A stretch of 37,077 bases of DNA. Origin: Welwitschia mirabilis. Its lineage: Eukaryota > Gnetophyta > Gnetopsida > Welwitschiales. Shown in pieces: positions 22,265-33,279 of the stretch (positions within the stretch are counted from its first letter, which is position 1; the number at the start of each line of letters is the position of its first letter). The notes beneath the pieces are model-generated. The model was not told the DNA's origin, searched no databases, and worked only from the letters and a program-made list of their open reading frames with translations. Both the position numbers and the translations under genes were made by a program. The stretch is taken from the NCBI GenBank assembly GCA_051453625.1, contig JBOZIK010000001.1, positions 273,243,200 through 273,280,276 of the forward strand, read 5' to 3'.

Positions 22265-23795
22265 CTATGAATGAGTGTGATATAAAACTCCAACTATGAC
22301 ATTAGACTTCATTGACCAAGTGTGACATCAAAATTTAATTGATCAAGTGTGATATATGCTTTGGTTGATAAAGTATTACATCAAAATCTAATTACTATGT
22401 TAAACTTTGATGATCAAGTGTGATGTTAGAATTTAGTTGAACTAGTATGATATCTGAATTTTATTAGTCAAGTACAACCTTGGACTTTAACTAAGATGTA
22501 AAACTTTGGTAATCAAGTGTGACATTAAACTTTAGTTGGACAACTATAACATTAGACTTTCATTCCTCAAGCACAACATCAAACTCTAATTATGATGTTA
22601 ATCTTTGGTAACTAAGTGTAATATTAGAATTTAATTAGATAAATATGATGTTAGGCTCCAATGTACTAGGTATGAGGTTGGGACTTTAAGGATCAAGTAT
22701 GACATTAGGCCTCCTGGGATCAAGTATGATGTTAGGCCTCTAGTGATCCAAGTACGATGTTACACTCTAGTGAACCAAGTATGACATTAGGCCTCCAAAG
22801 TTCAAGTATGATATTAGGCCTTCTATAATCAAGTGTGATATTTGGGTTTTAATAGGACAAATATGATGTTAGACCTCTAAGGTTTAACTATGATATTAGG
22901 CCTCTAGTAAAATAAGTACAAGTATAATACTACATATTCAAGGAGCAAGTGTGATGTTAGAGCTCTAGGGATCAAGTACAACATTAGGTATCTAGTAGAA
23001 CGAGTGTAGTATCAGGCTTTAGTGACCAAAGTGCAACATCGGACCTTTAAGAATGAAGTATAATATTAAGCTTTTAAGGGTTAAGTATAATATTAAATCT
23101 CCAATAGAAGAAGTACAATGTTAAAACTTTAGGGATTAAGTGCAATATCAAGTATTTAATTAAACAAGTATGATGTGAAGCTCTAATGGAACAAATACAA
23201 TATGAGCCCTTCAAGGATTAAGTGTGACATCAAATTTATAATAGAAAAAGTGCAATGTTGAGCTTTAGTAAACCAAGTATGACATTAGGCTTCTAGGGAT
23301 CAAGTGTAATATTATCCTCAATAGATAAAGAATGGCATTAGGTTTCTAGAGAGATAAGTTCAATGTTAGGCCTTCAAGGGTCAAGTATGATGTCTAGCCT
23401 CTAGTGGGACATGTGTGACTTTACACTCTAGTGGACTAAGTGCAACATCAACCTTTAAGGATCAAGTATAATATTAAATATATGAATCAAGTGTTACATT
23501 AGATATGGATTTGATAGCTATAACATCAAACCTATTAATCAAGCATAATACTGGGTATGAGACCCATGATTATGATGTTAGATCTGTAAACCAATTGTGA
23601 CTTTGACATCAAACCTATGAGCTAATGTTACATTAGTTATGAGGGACATGATTATGATGTCAAATTTGTAAACCAAATGCAACATTAACATCAAACCTAT
23701 GTTACATTGGGTGTGGGGCTTAAGACTATGATGTCAGTACTATAAACCAAGTGTAACATCAGGTGTGAAGTCCATTAAGTATGACATCATATTTT
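22265..23795. repeat. degenerate 27/28-bp minisatellite, ~1.5 kb
   Basis: Units of the form 'AAGTATGATATTAGGCCTCTAGGGATC' (27) or with one extra base '...CTAGTGGAAC' (28) follow one another about 55 times. Clear examples run from 22680 to 23460. The unit ends seem to vary in order (GGGATC, AGTGGAAC, AATAGAAC), and from about 23560 to 23760 a larger period of about 75-82 bp is visible ('gattatgatgt...tgtaaacca' at 23568, 23650 and 23723). No frame stays open through it. It lies just upstream (minus-strand sense) of the chromovirus remnant. Confidence 0.8.
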
Positions 23796-25260
23796 CTTAA
23801 TTATAACTCACACAGGCTCTATATCTCAGAATAACTAAACTATGATTAAGTTTCTTATTGAATTTGAAGGATTCTTTTTAAACCTAAGTAGTTTGATTAT
23901 AGGCATTGACATTTATTTTTCTACTTTTATTTTACACATTGAGTGGTGAAACCTCATTCTTCTTCTTTTATTGTTTTTGTTTTTTTTATTTTATTTCTTT
24001 ATTTCTCTCTATTAAATCTCTTTGCATCATTTTAGAGGCCCTTTTTTTAAGGGGTTCACTTCCTTATATATGATGTTAGGGCATATGTTTTCTTTTGTAA
24101 AATTTTCCTTTACATTTTAGCCTTCCTTCATGAGCTTCTTCCTTTGCTATTTAAGATATGGTCTAAGTTCCTTTATTCTTATCTTTCTTGGTATTCCACC
24201 AATATTCATTCTACTGAGTAGAGATTTAAAATAGGGATTTTTAATTATATTCTTTTTTCAGGCTTTCATCAAATTTAATTCATCTTTGTGGTTTTTATTT
24301 ATTTTTTAATTGACATCCTCCCATCTTATATATCTTATATTTCTTCTTTTGATCTTTAAAATAATACCATTCTGCATCCTATGCATGGATCTATTATTAT
24401 ATCAGAGGAATGTATTAGTTGGCCTTTATTTTAAGTGAAGAAAATAGTATTTTTCTTAAGGAGACTCACTCAAATTCTAACTTTAGAAATTTCTTAGTTA
24501 ATCAATTACATAAGCTTATTTTTATAAGGGATATAGATACTCATAGACATGGAATAGCTATTCTCAATTTTGTAACTCTTTATTATGCTACTTATGAATA
24601 ATTGACTATTTATCGAGCCTTTCTTTATGATCATTCTAGTGAAGTCCTTTATTATGTCATGGTACTCTACTATTTGCTCTTTTAACTTAGCCTAACTTAT
24701 TCATCTTAAAAGAGGCAGTGATAGGAGGAAGTATTTCTACTGATATATGCTTTAAGACTATACTTTACAAGCATTAGTCTAGGGAGTTTATAGCCATTTT
24801 CTTCTTCTTTGGTTGATCTATCATTATTATATATCTAGAAAATGTACCCTATCAATCCTAACTTCTTTCATGCTCTTCTAGTGTGGTGGAAGGAGAAGAT
24901 TCATGTTTACATGATCTTGGGGATTCTTCTAAGTTACTTTCTCTATTTTATTTGAGGTAGAAATTTTAATCTCTTATTTTGTTAATGATAGTATAACATT
25001 AATTAGATTTTTTTTAATGATGTAACAATGAATAGAGCCACTTCTTATAGTTATTGGGACTTCTCATATCATCACAAGGATAAGAAAGTAATGTAGTCAA
25101 TCCTTTATGAGATAACTAAGGAGCATCTATCCTTAGCTTTTTCCATCTTGTTTAAAATTAGGGAATGTATTTTATCCTTTATTATTTTATTATGGGTAAT
25201 ATTCTTTTTATTGGTAAATCTTGTTTTAATTATTTTACTTGTTAAATATTTTATGTCATT
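23796..25260. other. unassigned, probably transposon-derived
   Basis: No domain recognised. The plus strand is T-rich at 23930-24310, then has a 60-codon frame (24419-24601) of ordinary-looking but unrecognised protein. A weak PBS-like string (tatatcagagga, about 24397) stands just before that frame. Neither is enough to call an element. Confidence 0.3.
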
Positions 25261-25266
25261 GTATAA

Positions 25267-25334
25267 ACACATGTTGTAATTCATATTTATTCAATCATTA
25301 TAGACACATGTTGTAATTCATATTAACGCAATCG
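25267..25334. repeat. 37-bp tandem duplication
   Basis: 'acacatgttgtaattcatat' occurs exactly at 25267 and again at 25304, followed by related sequence (attcaatcattatag against aacgcaatcgtttat). Confidence 0.8.
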
Positions 25335-26113
25335 TTTATGTATTTGATTAAATCCTACCAATCACAAATACTTACATAAACATAACATTCTAATATATAT
25401 GAGAGTTAACCTAGATGTTATATTCCATTAAACGTACTAGGGTCAAAGGTAGAGAATTGATTTTTATGAAGTAGTTTTAGGTTTTTCTTTTAATGTTTAA
25501 AATGAAAATCACAATACAAGAAAATAAACACACTAGTATAATGCAAATGAATGTAAAGTATTATAAATGCAAAATCTAATATAACTACCAAATCTCTGTC
25601 ATGAGCCTTGTATAACCTAGATCAATTGAAGAAACTATCACTAATCTTAAACAACCTAGGCTATTAAGTATGTTAAGTAAAGTATGGAAAACATGTAATG
25701 ATTAAGTGAGAAAATACAAAGTACAACGCAATGTAATGTAAATCCTAAACTAATGATTTTAACCTTGATAAAGGTTATCCTTTATGACCTATATTAATTA
25801 TGAAACTATTATGAAATCATAACCGACATAAATCATAAGGGACATGCACATGAATATATATAAAACGAAAAGAATATTTTTATTAGAAGTTAAACCAACA
25901 TATTATTATAAAGTAGTTAATGTTCTTATTGACATCCACATGTCATCATCTAAAAGTATTGTCTAGACAATGTAGGGATGATAGTCTTCTCAATGTTCTT
26001 TATTCAAGTGAATTTGGCTTTTTAGATTAGTAATTCCTTCTTGAAATGTAAAGTATTATAATTTGTCCAAAATGCCTTCAAATATGCTAGTACTTATGTA
26101 TTTTAATGATTTT

Positions 26114-26213
26114 NNNNNNNNNNNNNNNNNNNNNNNNNNNNNNNNNNNNNNNNNNNNNNNNNNNNNNNNNNNNNNNNNNNNNNNNNNNNNNNNNNNNNNN
26201 NNNNNNNNNNNNN
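26114..26213. other. assembly gap (100 N, size probably arbitrary)
   Basis: Exactly 100 Ns, inside LTR-like copy X-A. Confidence 0.99.
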
Positions 26214-26520
26214 CATCTATGGTCTAGTTAGCATCCTTATTAGCATCCACATGTTATTAAAATGTGAAGTATAAGAATTTATTCAGATTTCCTCTAAATG
26301 TAATGTTACTTATGTGTTTCTATGATTTTCTCCATGACTCTAAAAAATCATTTTTTTAATGTAAATTTTCCTAAATGTACTACAAAACTACTTAAAATAT
26401 CCATCAAGAACATATGATTTGGCATTATAACATAGCCTCTAACTTAGCCTTGTCAGTCCCTGATAAAGTTAATGGAGAACTATAATTGTGAGCTAAATTA
26501 ACTAAGATAAATATTAACTA

Positions 26521-28090
26521 AGGATATAAAAATTAAGTTCAAAAATTTCATTATACAAGATCAATTATTTAAGAAAAAATTAAATAAACTAAATTTTTTA
26601 CCTAGTAGATAATGTGACCACACTATCATCTAGCATGTCATTTAGATGATAGTTAGGATGTTAGACCTTTAAAAATCAATCTATAAAATTAATTTCCTAT
26701 GATCATGCTTGTTAAAAAATAAGATCAAAATACTTACTAGTGCATTAGCCCTCCACTTAAAACATTTAATACATTTAAAAAATAGATATTAAATGTGATA
26801 AAAAAGAATCGTCATAAGATCTAACCATAATATTTTAGAAAAATGATTGTGCATGTATAATTAAAAAAAGTGATGACTCAAAAATGGTATTTATAAATCA
26901 AAAATTTTGAGTTTTTAAGCACAATCTACAAGGAAAAATATATAACAAATAATCAATCATAACATTACTTCCTTCATCCATGATCTCATGAATTGCTTGT
27001 ATCATTCCCGTAAGGAAAACAAACTATAAGTATTCTACTATTAAGTACATGTTTTACTAAATATTATTCATAATGCATAGCACTCAAATAGTAGGTAATC
27101 AAAATCAAACAAGTCTATTATAGATATGTATCATGAAAATCCAAAACTAACCCTTAAAAATATAAAATTTTTGCTCAAAATATGTCAAAATATATGTCCT
27201 ATGAGCTGAATCAACATATATCATGTTACATTAATGTAAGAAAGAAGAACATGAAAATGTAATTTAAGTACAAGTAAGCAAAATAGATAGGACTAGGAGT
27301 AGTATTATATGTATGAAAATAAGTCAAAAATAAGTCGAAAAATATGAAGCAAAAATATGATTCACCTTAGAAAATATTTGTGCATCATCTACTTGGTTAA
27401 GTAGATGATAAGGAGGGCAACATGTCTTTTTAAAAGATCCAAAAAAAAATGATAGAATTAATAGAATAATTAAAGTTCAAATAACATCAAGGAGGTTCCA
27501 GAAAGGTATCAAAGAGTCCAAAAGATATAAAATAACAAAGAATCATGAGGAATAAGGCATGGCAACTAAGATGAATGCACCAATATAAGGAAGATGATGA
27601 AATGTTCCATGGACTCACAATTATTACATGTGTCAAAATTAAAAAAACAAATTAAAAAACTAAAACTTAAAAATATATAAAAAGAATAGATGAAAAATAT
27701 TATCATCATTAATTACAAAAACATCATTTTCTTAAAAGAAAATTAACTTTTATAAAGAAAAAATAAAAATCAAAATAAAAATCAATAATAAAATGCTAAA
27801 TGAGCAAGGCCTAAGCATTGATAATGAAAAAGTATGAAAAGAACTTTGAAATACCAAATAGAATAAATAAGAAATGTAAAATAGAAATGGAAAACATAAG
27901 AACATAATAAATATTATGTATCTACCTAAATTCCAATCTAGCAAATCCTCATAAAATAAATCATAAAATCACTTGATTAATGATTTATGAAATAATCCAA
28001 AAACTTCATAGAGTATCACTCAAACATGTAGTGATTATGGCAATGCCAACAAACTAGTATTTTTAAATAATGAATGATAAGATTAAAAGC
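26521..28090 (-). repeat. LTR-adjacent segment 'Y-A'
   Basis: Non-coding, T-rich on the minus strand, between X-A and X-B. Its high-coordinate end (27900-28060) matches 30500-30640 and, more weakly, 31180-31400: 'acttgattaatg', 'cttcatagagtatcactcaaa' against 'ctcataaagtaccactcaaat', and 'gccaacaaactag...aatgataag' against 'gttaacaaacaatg...tgataaa'. Around 27170 'ttttgctcaaaa' aligns with 29952. The 64-codon minus frame at 27750-27944 is low-complexity hydrophobic sequence caused by T-richness. No element body is seen. Confidence 0.5.
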
Positions 28091-29440
28091 TACTCATAAA
28101 TTGACTTATCTACTTATACACTAAAATATCTTTGAATCCTTAAAAGTTATTATGATGTGGATTTATGCAATCCTTAAGTCCTTTAGGCAAACATTTAAAT
28201 GAAATTACTTGTAAAAAAAACACACTAGTATAGACAAGAATTATCCCAAATGTCATAATCCCAACAAAGGCACTAGGCTTATAGTTAAAGAAACAATTTC
28301 CAAAAGTTTTGATCTTTTATCTTTAAATAAAAATAATGTAAAATGTAATGCAAGATAAATGAAGATAAAATGCAATAGATGAGAATGAAAATGAAATGGA
28401 TTCTAATTAGATCCTAATTCTTCTGTCATAAGAACTATCTCTCTATAATTAAAATTAATTAAGAAGGTTCATTACTTATTCCTAGCTAATATGACCTATG
28501 AGATATGCCAAATAGAATATGGAATGAAAATTTAAAACTAAAATGAAATAAAAATGCAAATATAAACTAACAGAATCAACCTTAACAAAGGTTGCCCTTA
28601 TAACCTAAATAAGTTATAAAATTATAACTAACTATAATCAACTTAAACCATAAGGTACATAAACACATTTAGATTGAAAAGCGTAATTAAGTTAATCATA
28701 GAACTTTTACATCCATTTACAAAAAAGTAGTAGCTTCTCAATGGAGAATACTTAGCCTAACATTAAGGATAACTTCTCTCTGTAGATATCAAATAGGCCT
28801 CTTATCCTTTAGTCTTCTACCACAAGAGCATCAGGTATGAAAGATGGAAATTGAAGTAAAGGAAAGGGAGGGTATTTATAGTTTTTCATTGAAGTTCTGA
28901 AAGCTTAACTCTAGAAGTCAAAGAAGAAACCATAGCAGCCTAAATGAATCACATGACCCAATTACAAAGATATTTTCTTTTTGTCATAGAAAATATCTTT
29001 CATCCTGACTATCATGGGGATGACATAGGAATGTTTCTCTATCCCAAAAAGGTATTCCATCATCTTTAGACATTACTATTAACCCTATAACTTCTATTTA
29101 TATCAGTAGTACTATTGTCTTACTTATTGTAAAGACGACATATGGGCAATAAGCTTTTTCATCTTCAATCATAAAGATAAATTAGTCTTTTGCATAATAC
29201 ATTCTTCTTTAAAAGTGTGAAGTATTAAGATAAGCCTAAGAAGCCTCTAAATATGCTAAAAATTGCATGTTCTAGTGATTAATTTGTCTTTTCTGCATAA
29301 TCATTAGTATTGCATCCAAACCTATATAAAAGTCCTGCAAAAGCACTCAGAATACACCATCAAATTCCTATAAATTATCATCACAACATAGCCCCTTACT
29401 TAGCCTTGTCAATCCTTGACAAAGTGATTGAAAACTATAT
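28091..29440 (-). repeat. LTR-like copy 'X-B', minus strand, most complete
   Basis: About 1.35 kb with a TATA box (28871-28880) and no coding motifs. Homologous copies are X-A (same strand) and 10880-12300 (opposite strand). Near its upstream end 'TTGTCAATCCTTGACAA' can form a hairpin (29406-29422). It stands downstream of an Athila-type gag-pol on the same strand, so it could be that element's 3' LTR, but no 5' partner is in view to prove it. Confidence 0.65.
28871..28880 (-). promoter_or_regulatory. TATA box of LTR copy X-B
   Basis: Minus strand TATAAATACC, identical to the opposite-strand copy at 11513-11522. Missing from X-A. Confidence 0.55.
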
Positions 29441-30659
29441 TGCAAGCCAATTTAACTAAGATAAATAGTAATTACAAAAATGTAATTTAACTTTAATTTA
29501 ATCATGCAAGAATAGATATGAAAAATCAATTAACTAATGCACATACTGACATATTCATAAGCATCCTACTTAAACACATCATCATAAAATGAATGAATGT
29601 CATATACATACAAAAAATCATAAATGTAACAATGATAACTAAGAAAATGATAATTATATATGTGTAACATGAGATAGATATATTGGACTTGATGTGACAA
29701 ACTTAAGTAGTATTAATCATAAAAGAAGGATGCATCTTAATGTAATCAATAAGGAGTAAAATACAAGATTAAATATAGCATGCTTTCTCCTTTAGATGAT
29801 CTAAAACATAGCTACAAGAAAGCTCTACAAGTGTGCTACTTATGCTCCTAAAAGATAAAGTTCATGAATTTTATTCAAATAACATGAAATTATATCCAAA
29901 AATTTGATTATAAAAGCTTAAAACATGATCCTTTTAATTTTTAAAAGTTTGTGCTCAATGTCATAGAGAAATTCTTCTTCCCAAAATAGGTAAAGCAAGA
30001 TGTCCTAATTGCACCAAATGAAAAGGAGAAGTTTCATCTTAGCTATTATGGGGATGACATACATGGGATGATAGTGATTAGAAAAGTTGTTAGAAAGGAA
30101 AGAAAAGACCAAAAAAAGTCAGAAAATAAATAAACACATGAAAAATAGTAGAAAAAGTAGTAAGAAGGTAGAAAGTAAAAACTTTATCCTAAAAAACATG
30201 ATCATGATGAAAAGATATCTATGAAAAAAAAGAAAATTCACTAAGTAAAAAGAAGAAATTCTCTAAAACTCCTCAAATATGCCCAAACTCATGGAAAAAA
30301 AAGAAGAACTCACTAAATCATGATATGTTATCAAAAAAAGAACAACAATCCTCTCTAGAAATTATAAAAAAATATCAATAAGAAACTACAAAATGATTAG
30401 ATCCGCCATATTATGCTAAAAAAGTATGTGAAGTAACTTTGAAAACTCCAACAAAATAGTCAAAAAAAAATTAAAAATGGACAACTAGAAGCATAAAAAA
30501 GATTACTTACTTATTCTAAATTCTAACCTAATAAATTACCCTAGTAGTAATCATAAAATTACTTGATTAATGTAAAATCTCATAAAGTACCACTCAAATA
30601 GGTTATTATTATGATGTTGTCAAGTATGTCTAATGTTAACAAACAATGTATGATAAAAT
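29441..30659 (-). repeat. LTR-adjacent segment 'Y-B'
   Basis: Second copy of Y, immediately upstream (minus sense) of X-B, ending at an assembly gap. Plus-strand A-rich runs dominate 30100-30500. It contains 'ctattatggggatgacatacat' (30041), a near repeat of 'ctatcatggggatgacatagga' in X-B (29011). No coding motif. Confidence 0.5.
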
Positions 30660-31050
30660 NNNNNNNNNNNNNNNNNNNNNNNNNNNNNNNNNNNNNNNNN
30701 NNNNNNNNNNNNNNNNNNNNNNNNNNNNNNNNNNNNNNNNNNNNNNNNNNNNNNNNNNNNNNNNNNNNNNNNNNNNNNNNNNNNNNNNNNNNNNNNNNNN
30801 NNNNNNNNNNNNNNNNNNNNNNNNNNNNNNNNNNNNNNNNNNNNNNNNNNNNNNNNNNNNNNNNNNNNNNNNNNNNNNNNNNNNNNNNNNNNNNNNNNNN
30901 NNNNNNNNNNNNNNNNNNNNNNNNNNNNNNNNNNNNNNNNNNNNNNNNNNNNNNNNNNNNNNNNNNNNNNNNNNNNNNNNNNNNNNNNNNNNNNNNNNNN
31001 NNNNNNNNNNNNNNNNNNNNNNNNNNNNNNNNNNNNNNNNNNNNNNNNNN
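30660..31050. other. assembly gap (391 N)
   Basis: Unknown sequence between Y-B and a third Y-like fragment. The open frames that cross it on both strands are artefacts. Confidence 0.99.
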
Positions 31051-31420
31051 TCTCTTCTTTTATTTTCTTTCTTTTTTCTTCTTTTTTTAAGAGTAACATT
31101 CTCCATGACCAAATACTCATAAGAATAAAAGTGAAAAAAAGAGATGAATAACAAGAAGAACACGCAAAAATAACTAATTACTTATACCATTGAAATAGAT
31201 CAAAAGAACCAAGGAATATTCCTTTAAAATTAAGTTTATAGACATACAAATGTCTAAAAATTAAATGAAATTAGTCTTATCATTTAAAATATCCAAGTAA
31301 AATATTACTAATTATGGAAACTTCATAAAGTAAATACATAAATCAAGTTTAAGATATTCAAGTGATAACATAATGTTAATCAATGGAATGAGTTAAAAAG
31401 AAATTTAAATAATGATAAGA
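31051..31420 (-). repeat. partial third Y-like segment
   Basis: 'attacttataccattgaaatag' and 'cttcataaagtaaatacataaatcaag...tgttaatcaatg' align weakly with the ends of Y-A and Y-B. Directly upstream (minus sense) is the decayed end of the Athila-type pol. Confidence 0.4.
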
Positions 31421-31749
31421 GAAAATCCTCCTCATTGAGAAGGGCTTCCAAAATAAGTGCTTCTATCATGTTTAAGGTTTCATCAATAGATGACTCATTA
31501 ATTTCTAACCTTTATCGATTAACTTTATAAATTTTTTTAATGTTTAGATGAAAGATATTAACTAAGACATTTGAAAGTACTTTTTCTATAATATAAGGAA
31601 CTAACCATTTAGAAGTTAATGTGTTATATAAAAGGTATACTCGAGTGTTATATAATGAACTAATCATTTAGAAGTTAACTTATTATGTAAGAAGTATACT
31701 CGAGTGTTATATAAAAGAACAAGTTAAGCAGGTCCAAATTACTTATGAA

Positions 31750-32560
31750 TAATATTTTTATCATGTTTAAACTTAGCTTGAGCTTTATGAATGAGTTAAT
31801 GATGTAAGACATGAGTATGTATTTCATCTAAATGATCAAGTTGAGATAATCAAGTTCTAAGATTCTCATTTAAATCAACAAGGTTAAGTTGATAACTGGA
31901 TCAGTAAGAGTTATAGCAAAACATCAACTGGCAAGACACAAATTTTTCCATACACAAGTTCATATGGTAAGAAACCTACAAAGTTATGCTAAGTAGTACA
32001 ATAAGTCCAAGGACCAAAAATGTGATTAATAAAATGAGTTCCCTGATCACTAATGATAATTTGTAAAAACCAAAATTTTGAAAGATATGAGTTTGAACAA
32101 AGTTGTAGACAGTTGGGACATCATTTTTAATAGTAGAAATAACTTATATTTACTTAGTAACATAATCAATAGCTACTAGGATATAATTTTTAACATGAAA
32201 AGGTGGTTTAATTAGGCTTATAAAGTTAATTCTCTAACAATCAAAAATTTTACATACAAGTATGGTTTTAGGGGTATATCCTGAGAACAAGTTAGATTAT
32301 AATAATGTTGACATGCATCACACCATTTAGTAAAGTTAAATGAATCCTTGAAAAGGGAATACCAATAAAAACTAGAGTAAATAATTTTTATGATGATTTT
32401 CTGGCGATTAAAGTGTCCCTACATACTTTACGATGGTAAAGTTTTAGGATTTCTAGGATTTTCCACTTATGCATGATTTGGTCTTTGCATCTTCTATAAA
32501 GATGGGGTTCTTTCCACTCATAGTCACTAATCCTATGAAGAAATGATTTTCATTGGTTAT
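31750..32560 (-). pseudogene. Athila-type integrase, decayed
   Basis: The zinc-binding part at 32320-32450 reads GGHF-like, then KIIYSSFYWYSLFKDS and KWCDACQHY (HHCC pattern). Then come SQDIPLKP, VAIDYVTK (first catalytic Asp, about 32165-32190) and IISDQGTHFINH (second catalytic Asp, 32018-32055). VGFLPYELVYGK (31930-31965) is the typical block before the C-terminal domain. Stops and a frameshift near 31970-32000 inactivate it. The pattern 'DMPL.PIL...IFD.WGIDFMGPF' is recognisable in decayed form, which points to Athila. Confidence 0.8.
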
Positions 32561-32699
32561 GAGTCCAATGCTAAGGTTTTTTCATAGTAATAATGTAGTT
32601 CATAATATCAGCATATCAAGGAGTGGGATAAGTAGAAGAGATAACATAAAGTTTCTTAATCACAAAAAGTTCATCTGGGAAAGAATCATGTATGAAAAG

Positions 32700-33060
32700 T
32701 TCATAATTAGAATAAGAAAGTCCAAATAGACTATCAACAAAACTATTATGTTTTCTAAATTTCTCAATGATGCTAAGATTAAATTCTTACATAAAAAGGA
32801 TCTAGCTAATAAATTTGGCACTAAAATCTTTCTTAGTAATAAGATATCAGATAGCTACATGATCAGTGTAAACATTGATGTGAACTCCAAGAAGATAATG
32901 TCAAAGATGATCAAGATGAAAGATAATGCCAAGCATTTCTCTCTTGGTAGAGGTGCAGTTAGATTAAGCTTAAGACAAATTTTTAATAAGATAAGATATA
33001 ACTTTAAAATAATTTTAATATTTTTAGCTAAGAACTCCACTCAAAATAATGTTACTTGCA
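32700..33060 (-). pseudogene. Athila-type RNase H, decayed
   Basis: The minus strand (about 32720-32890) reads VYTDHVAI, stop, YLITKKDFSAKFIS, then EFNLSIIEKFRKHNSFVDSL. This is the block 'YTDH.AL+YL..K.D...RLIRW.LLLQEF...I..+.G..N..AD.LSRL'. The Asp of TDH remains. It would remove RNA from the RNA-DNA hybrid. The 136-codon plus-strand frame at 32748-33158 is its antisense. Confidence 0.7.
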
Positions 33061-33279
33061 TCACACATAAGTTCAAAATATTTATTCCAATTAGGACTTG
33101 TAACAGTAGGCTCAGAAGAAATGTGTTACTTAAGAGTTTCAAACATAAGTTAACATGAATCATTTCGATCAAATTTAGCATCTTTTTCATGTAAGGAGTA
33201 AAGTAGTTTATAAATTATTACATAATCATGAATAAGACAATAATAGAAACTATCATGATCAAGGAATGATCTAACTTAT
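33061..33279 (-). other. RT-RNase H connection, poorly preserved
   Basis: Sequence between readable RT and RNase H blocks; frames are too broken to read residues with confidence. Confidence 0.4.

Larger units (their letters stand above)
25265..26520 (-). repeat. LTR-like copy 'X-A', minus strand
   Basis: It matches 28090-29440 along most of its length: 'aacacactagtata' (25530 and 28221), 'ttaaccttgataaaggtt' (25758 and 28579), 'cataagggacat' (25836 and 28650), and 'catagcctctaacttagccttgtcag' (26431 and 29389). Compared with X-B it lacks about 350 bases, including the TATA box. A 100-N gap lies inside it, and sequences on the two sides of the gap resemble each other. Left edge approximate; a 37-bp tandem duplication stands there. 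Confidence 0.65.

Noticed and set aside
24390-25200. Possible plant transposon-associated domain (DUF-type) in the plus-strand frame
   Set aside because: I could not line up enough conserved residues; left unassigned.
27750-27944. 64-residue hydrophobic minus-strand frame, like a membrane protein
   Set aside because: T-rich low-complexity sequence in the Y-A segment; no start context or homologous open frame in Y-B.
30611-31163. Several overlapping frames across 30660-31050
   Set aside because: Almost all of the length is N; the remaining parts are low-complexity.
32748-33158. 136-codon plus-strand reading frame
   Set aside because: It is the antisense of the Athila RNase H and connection region, whose motifs are clear on the minus strand.
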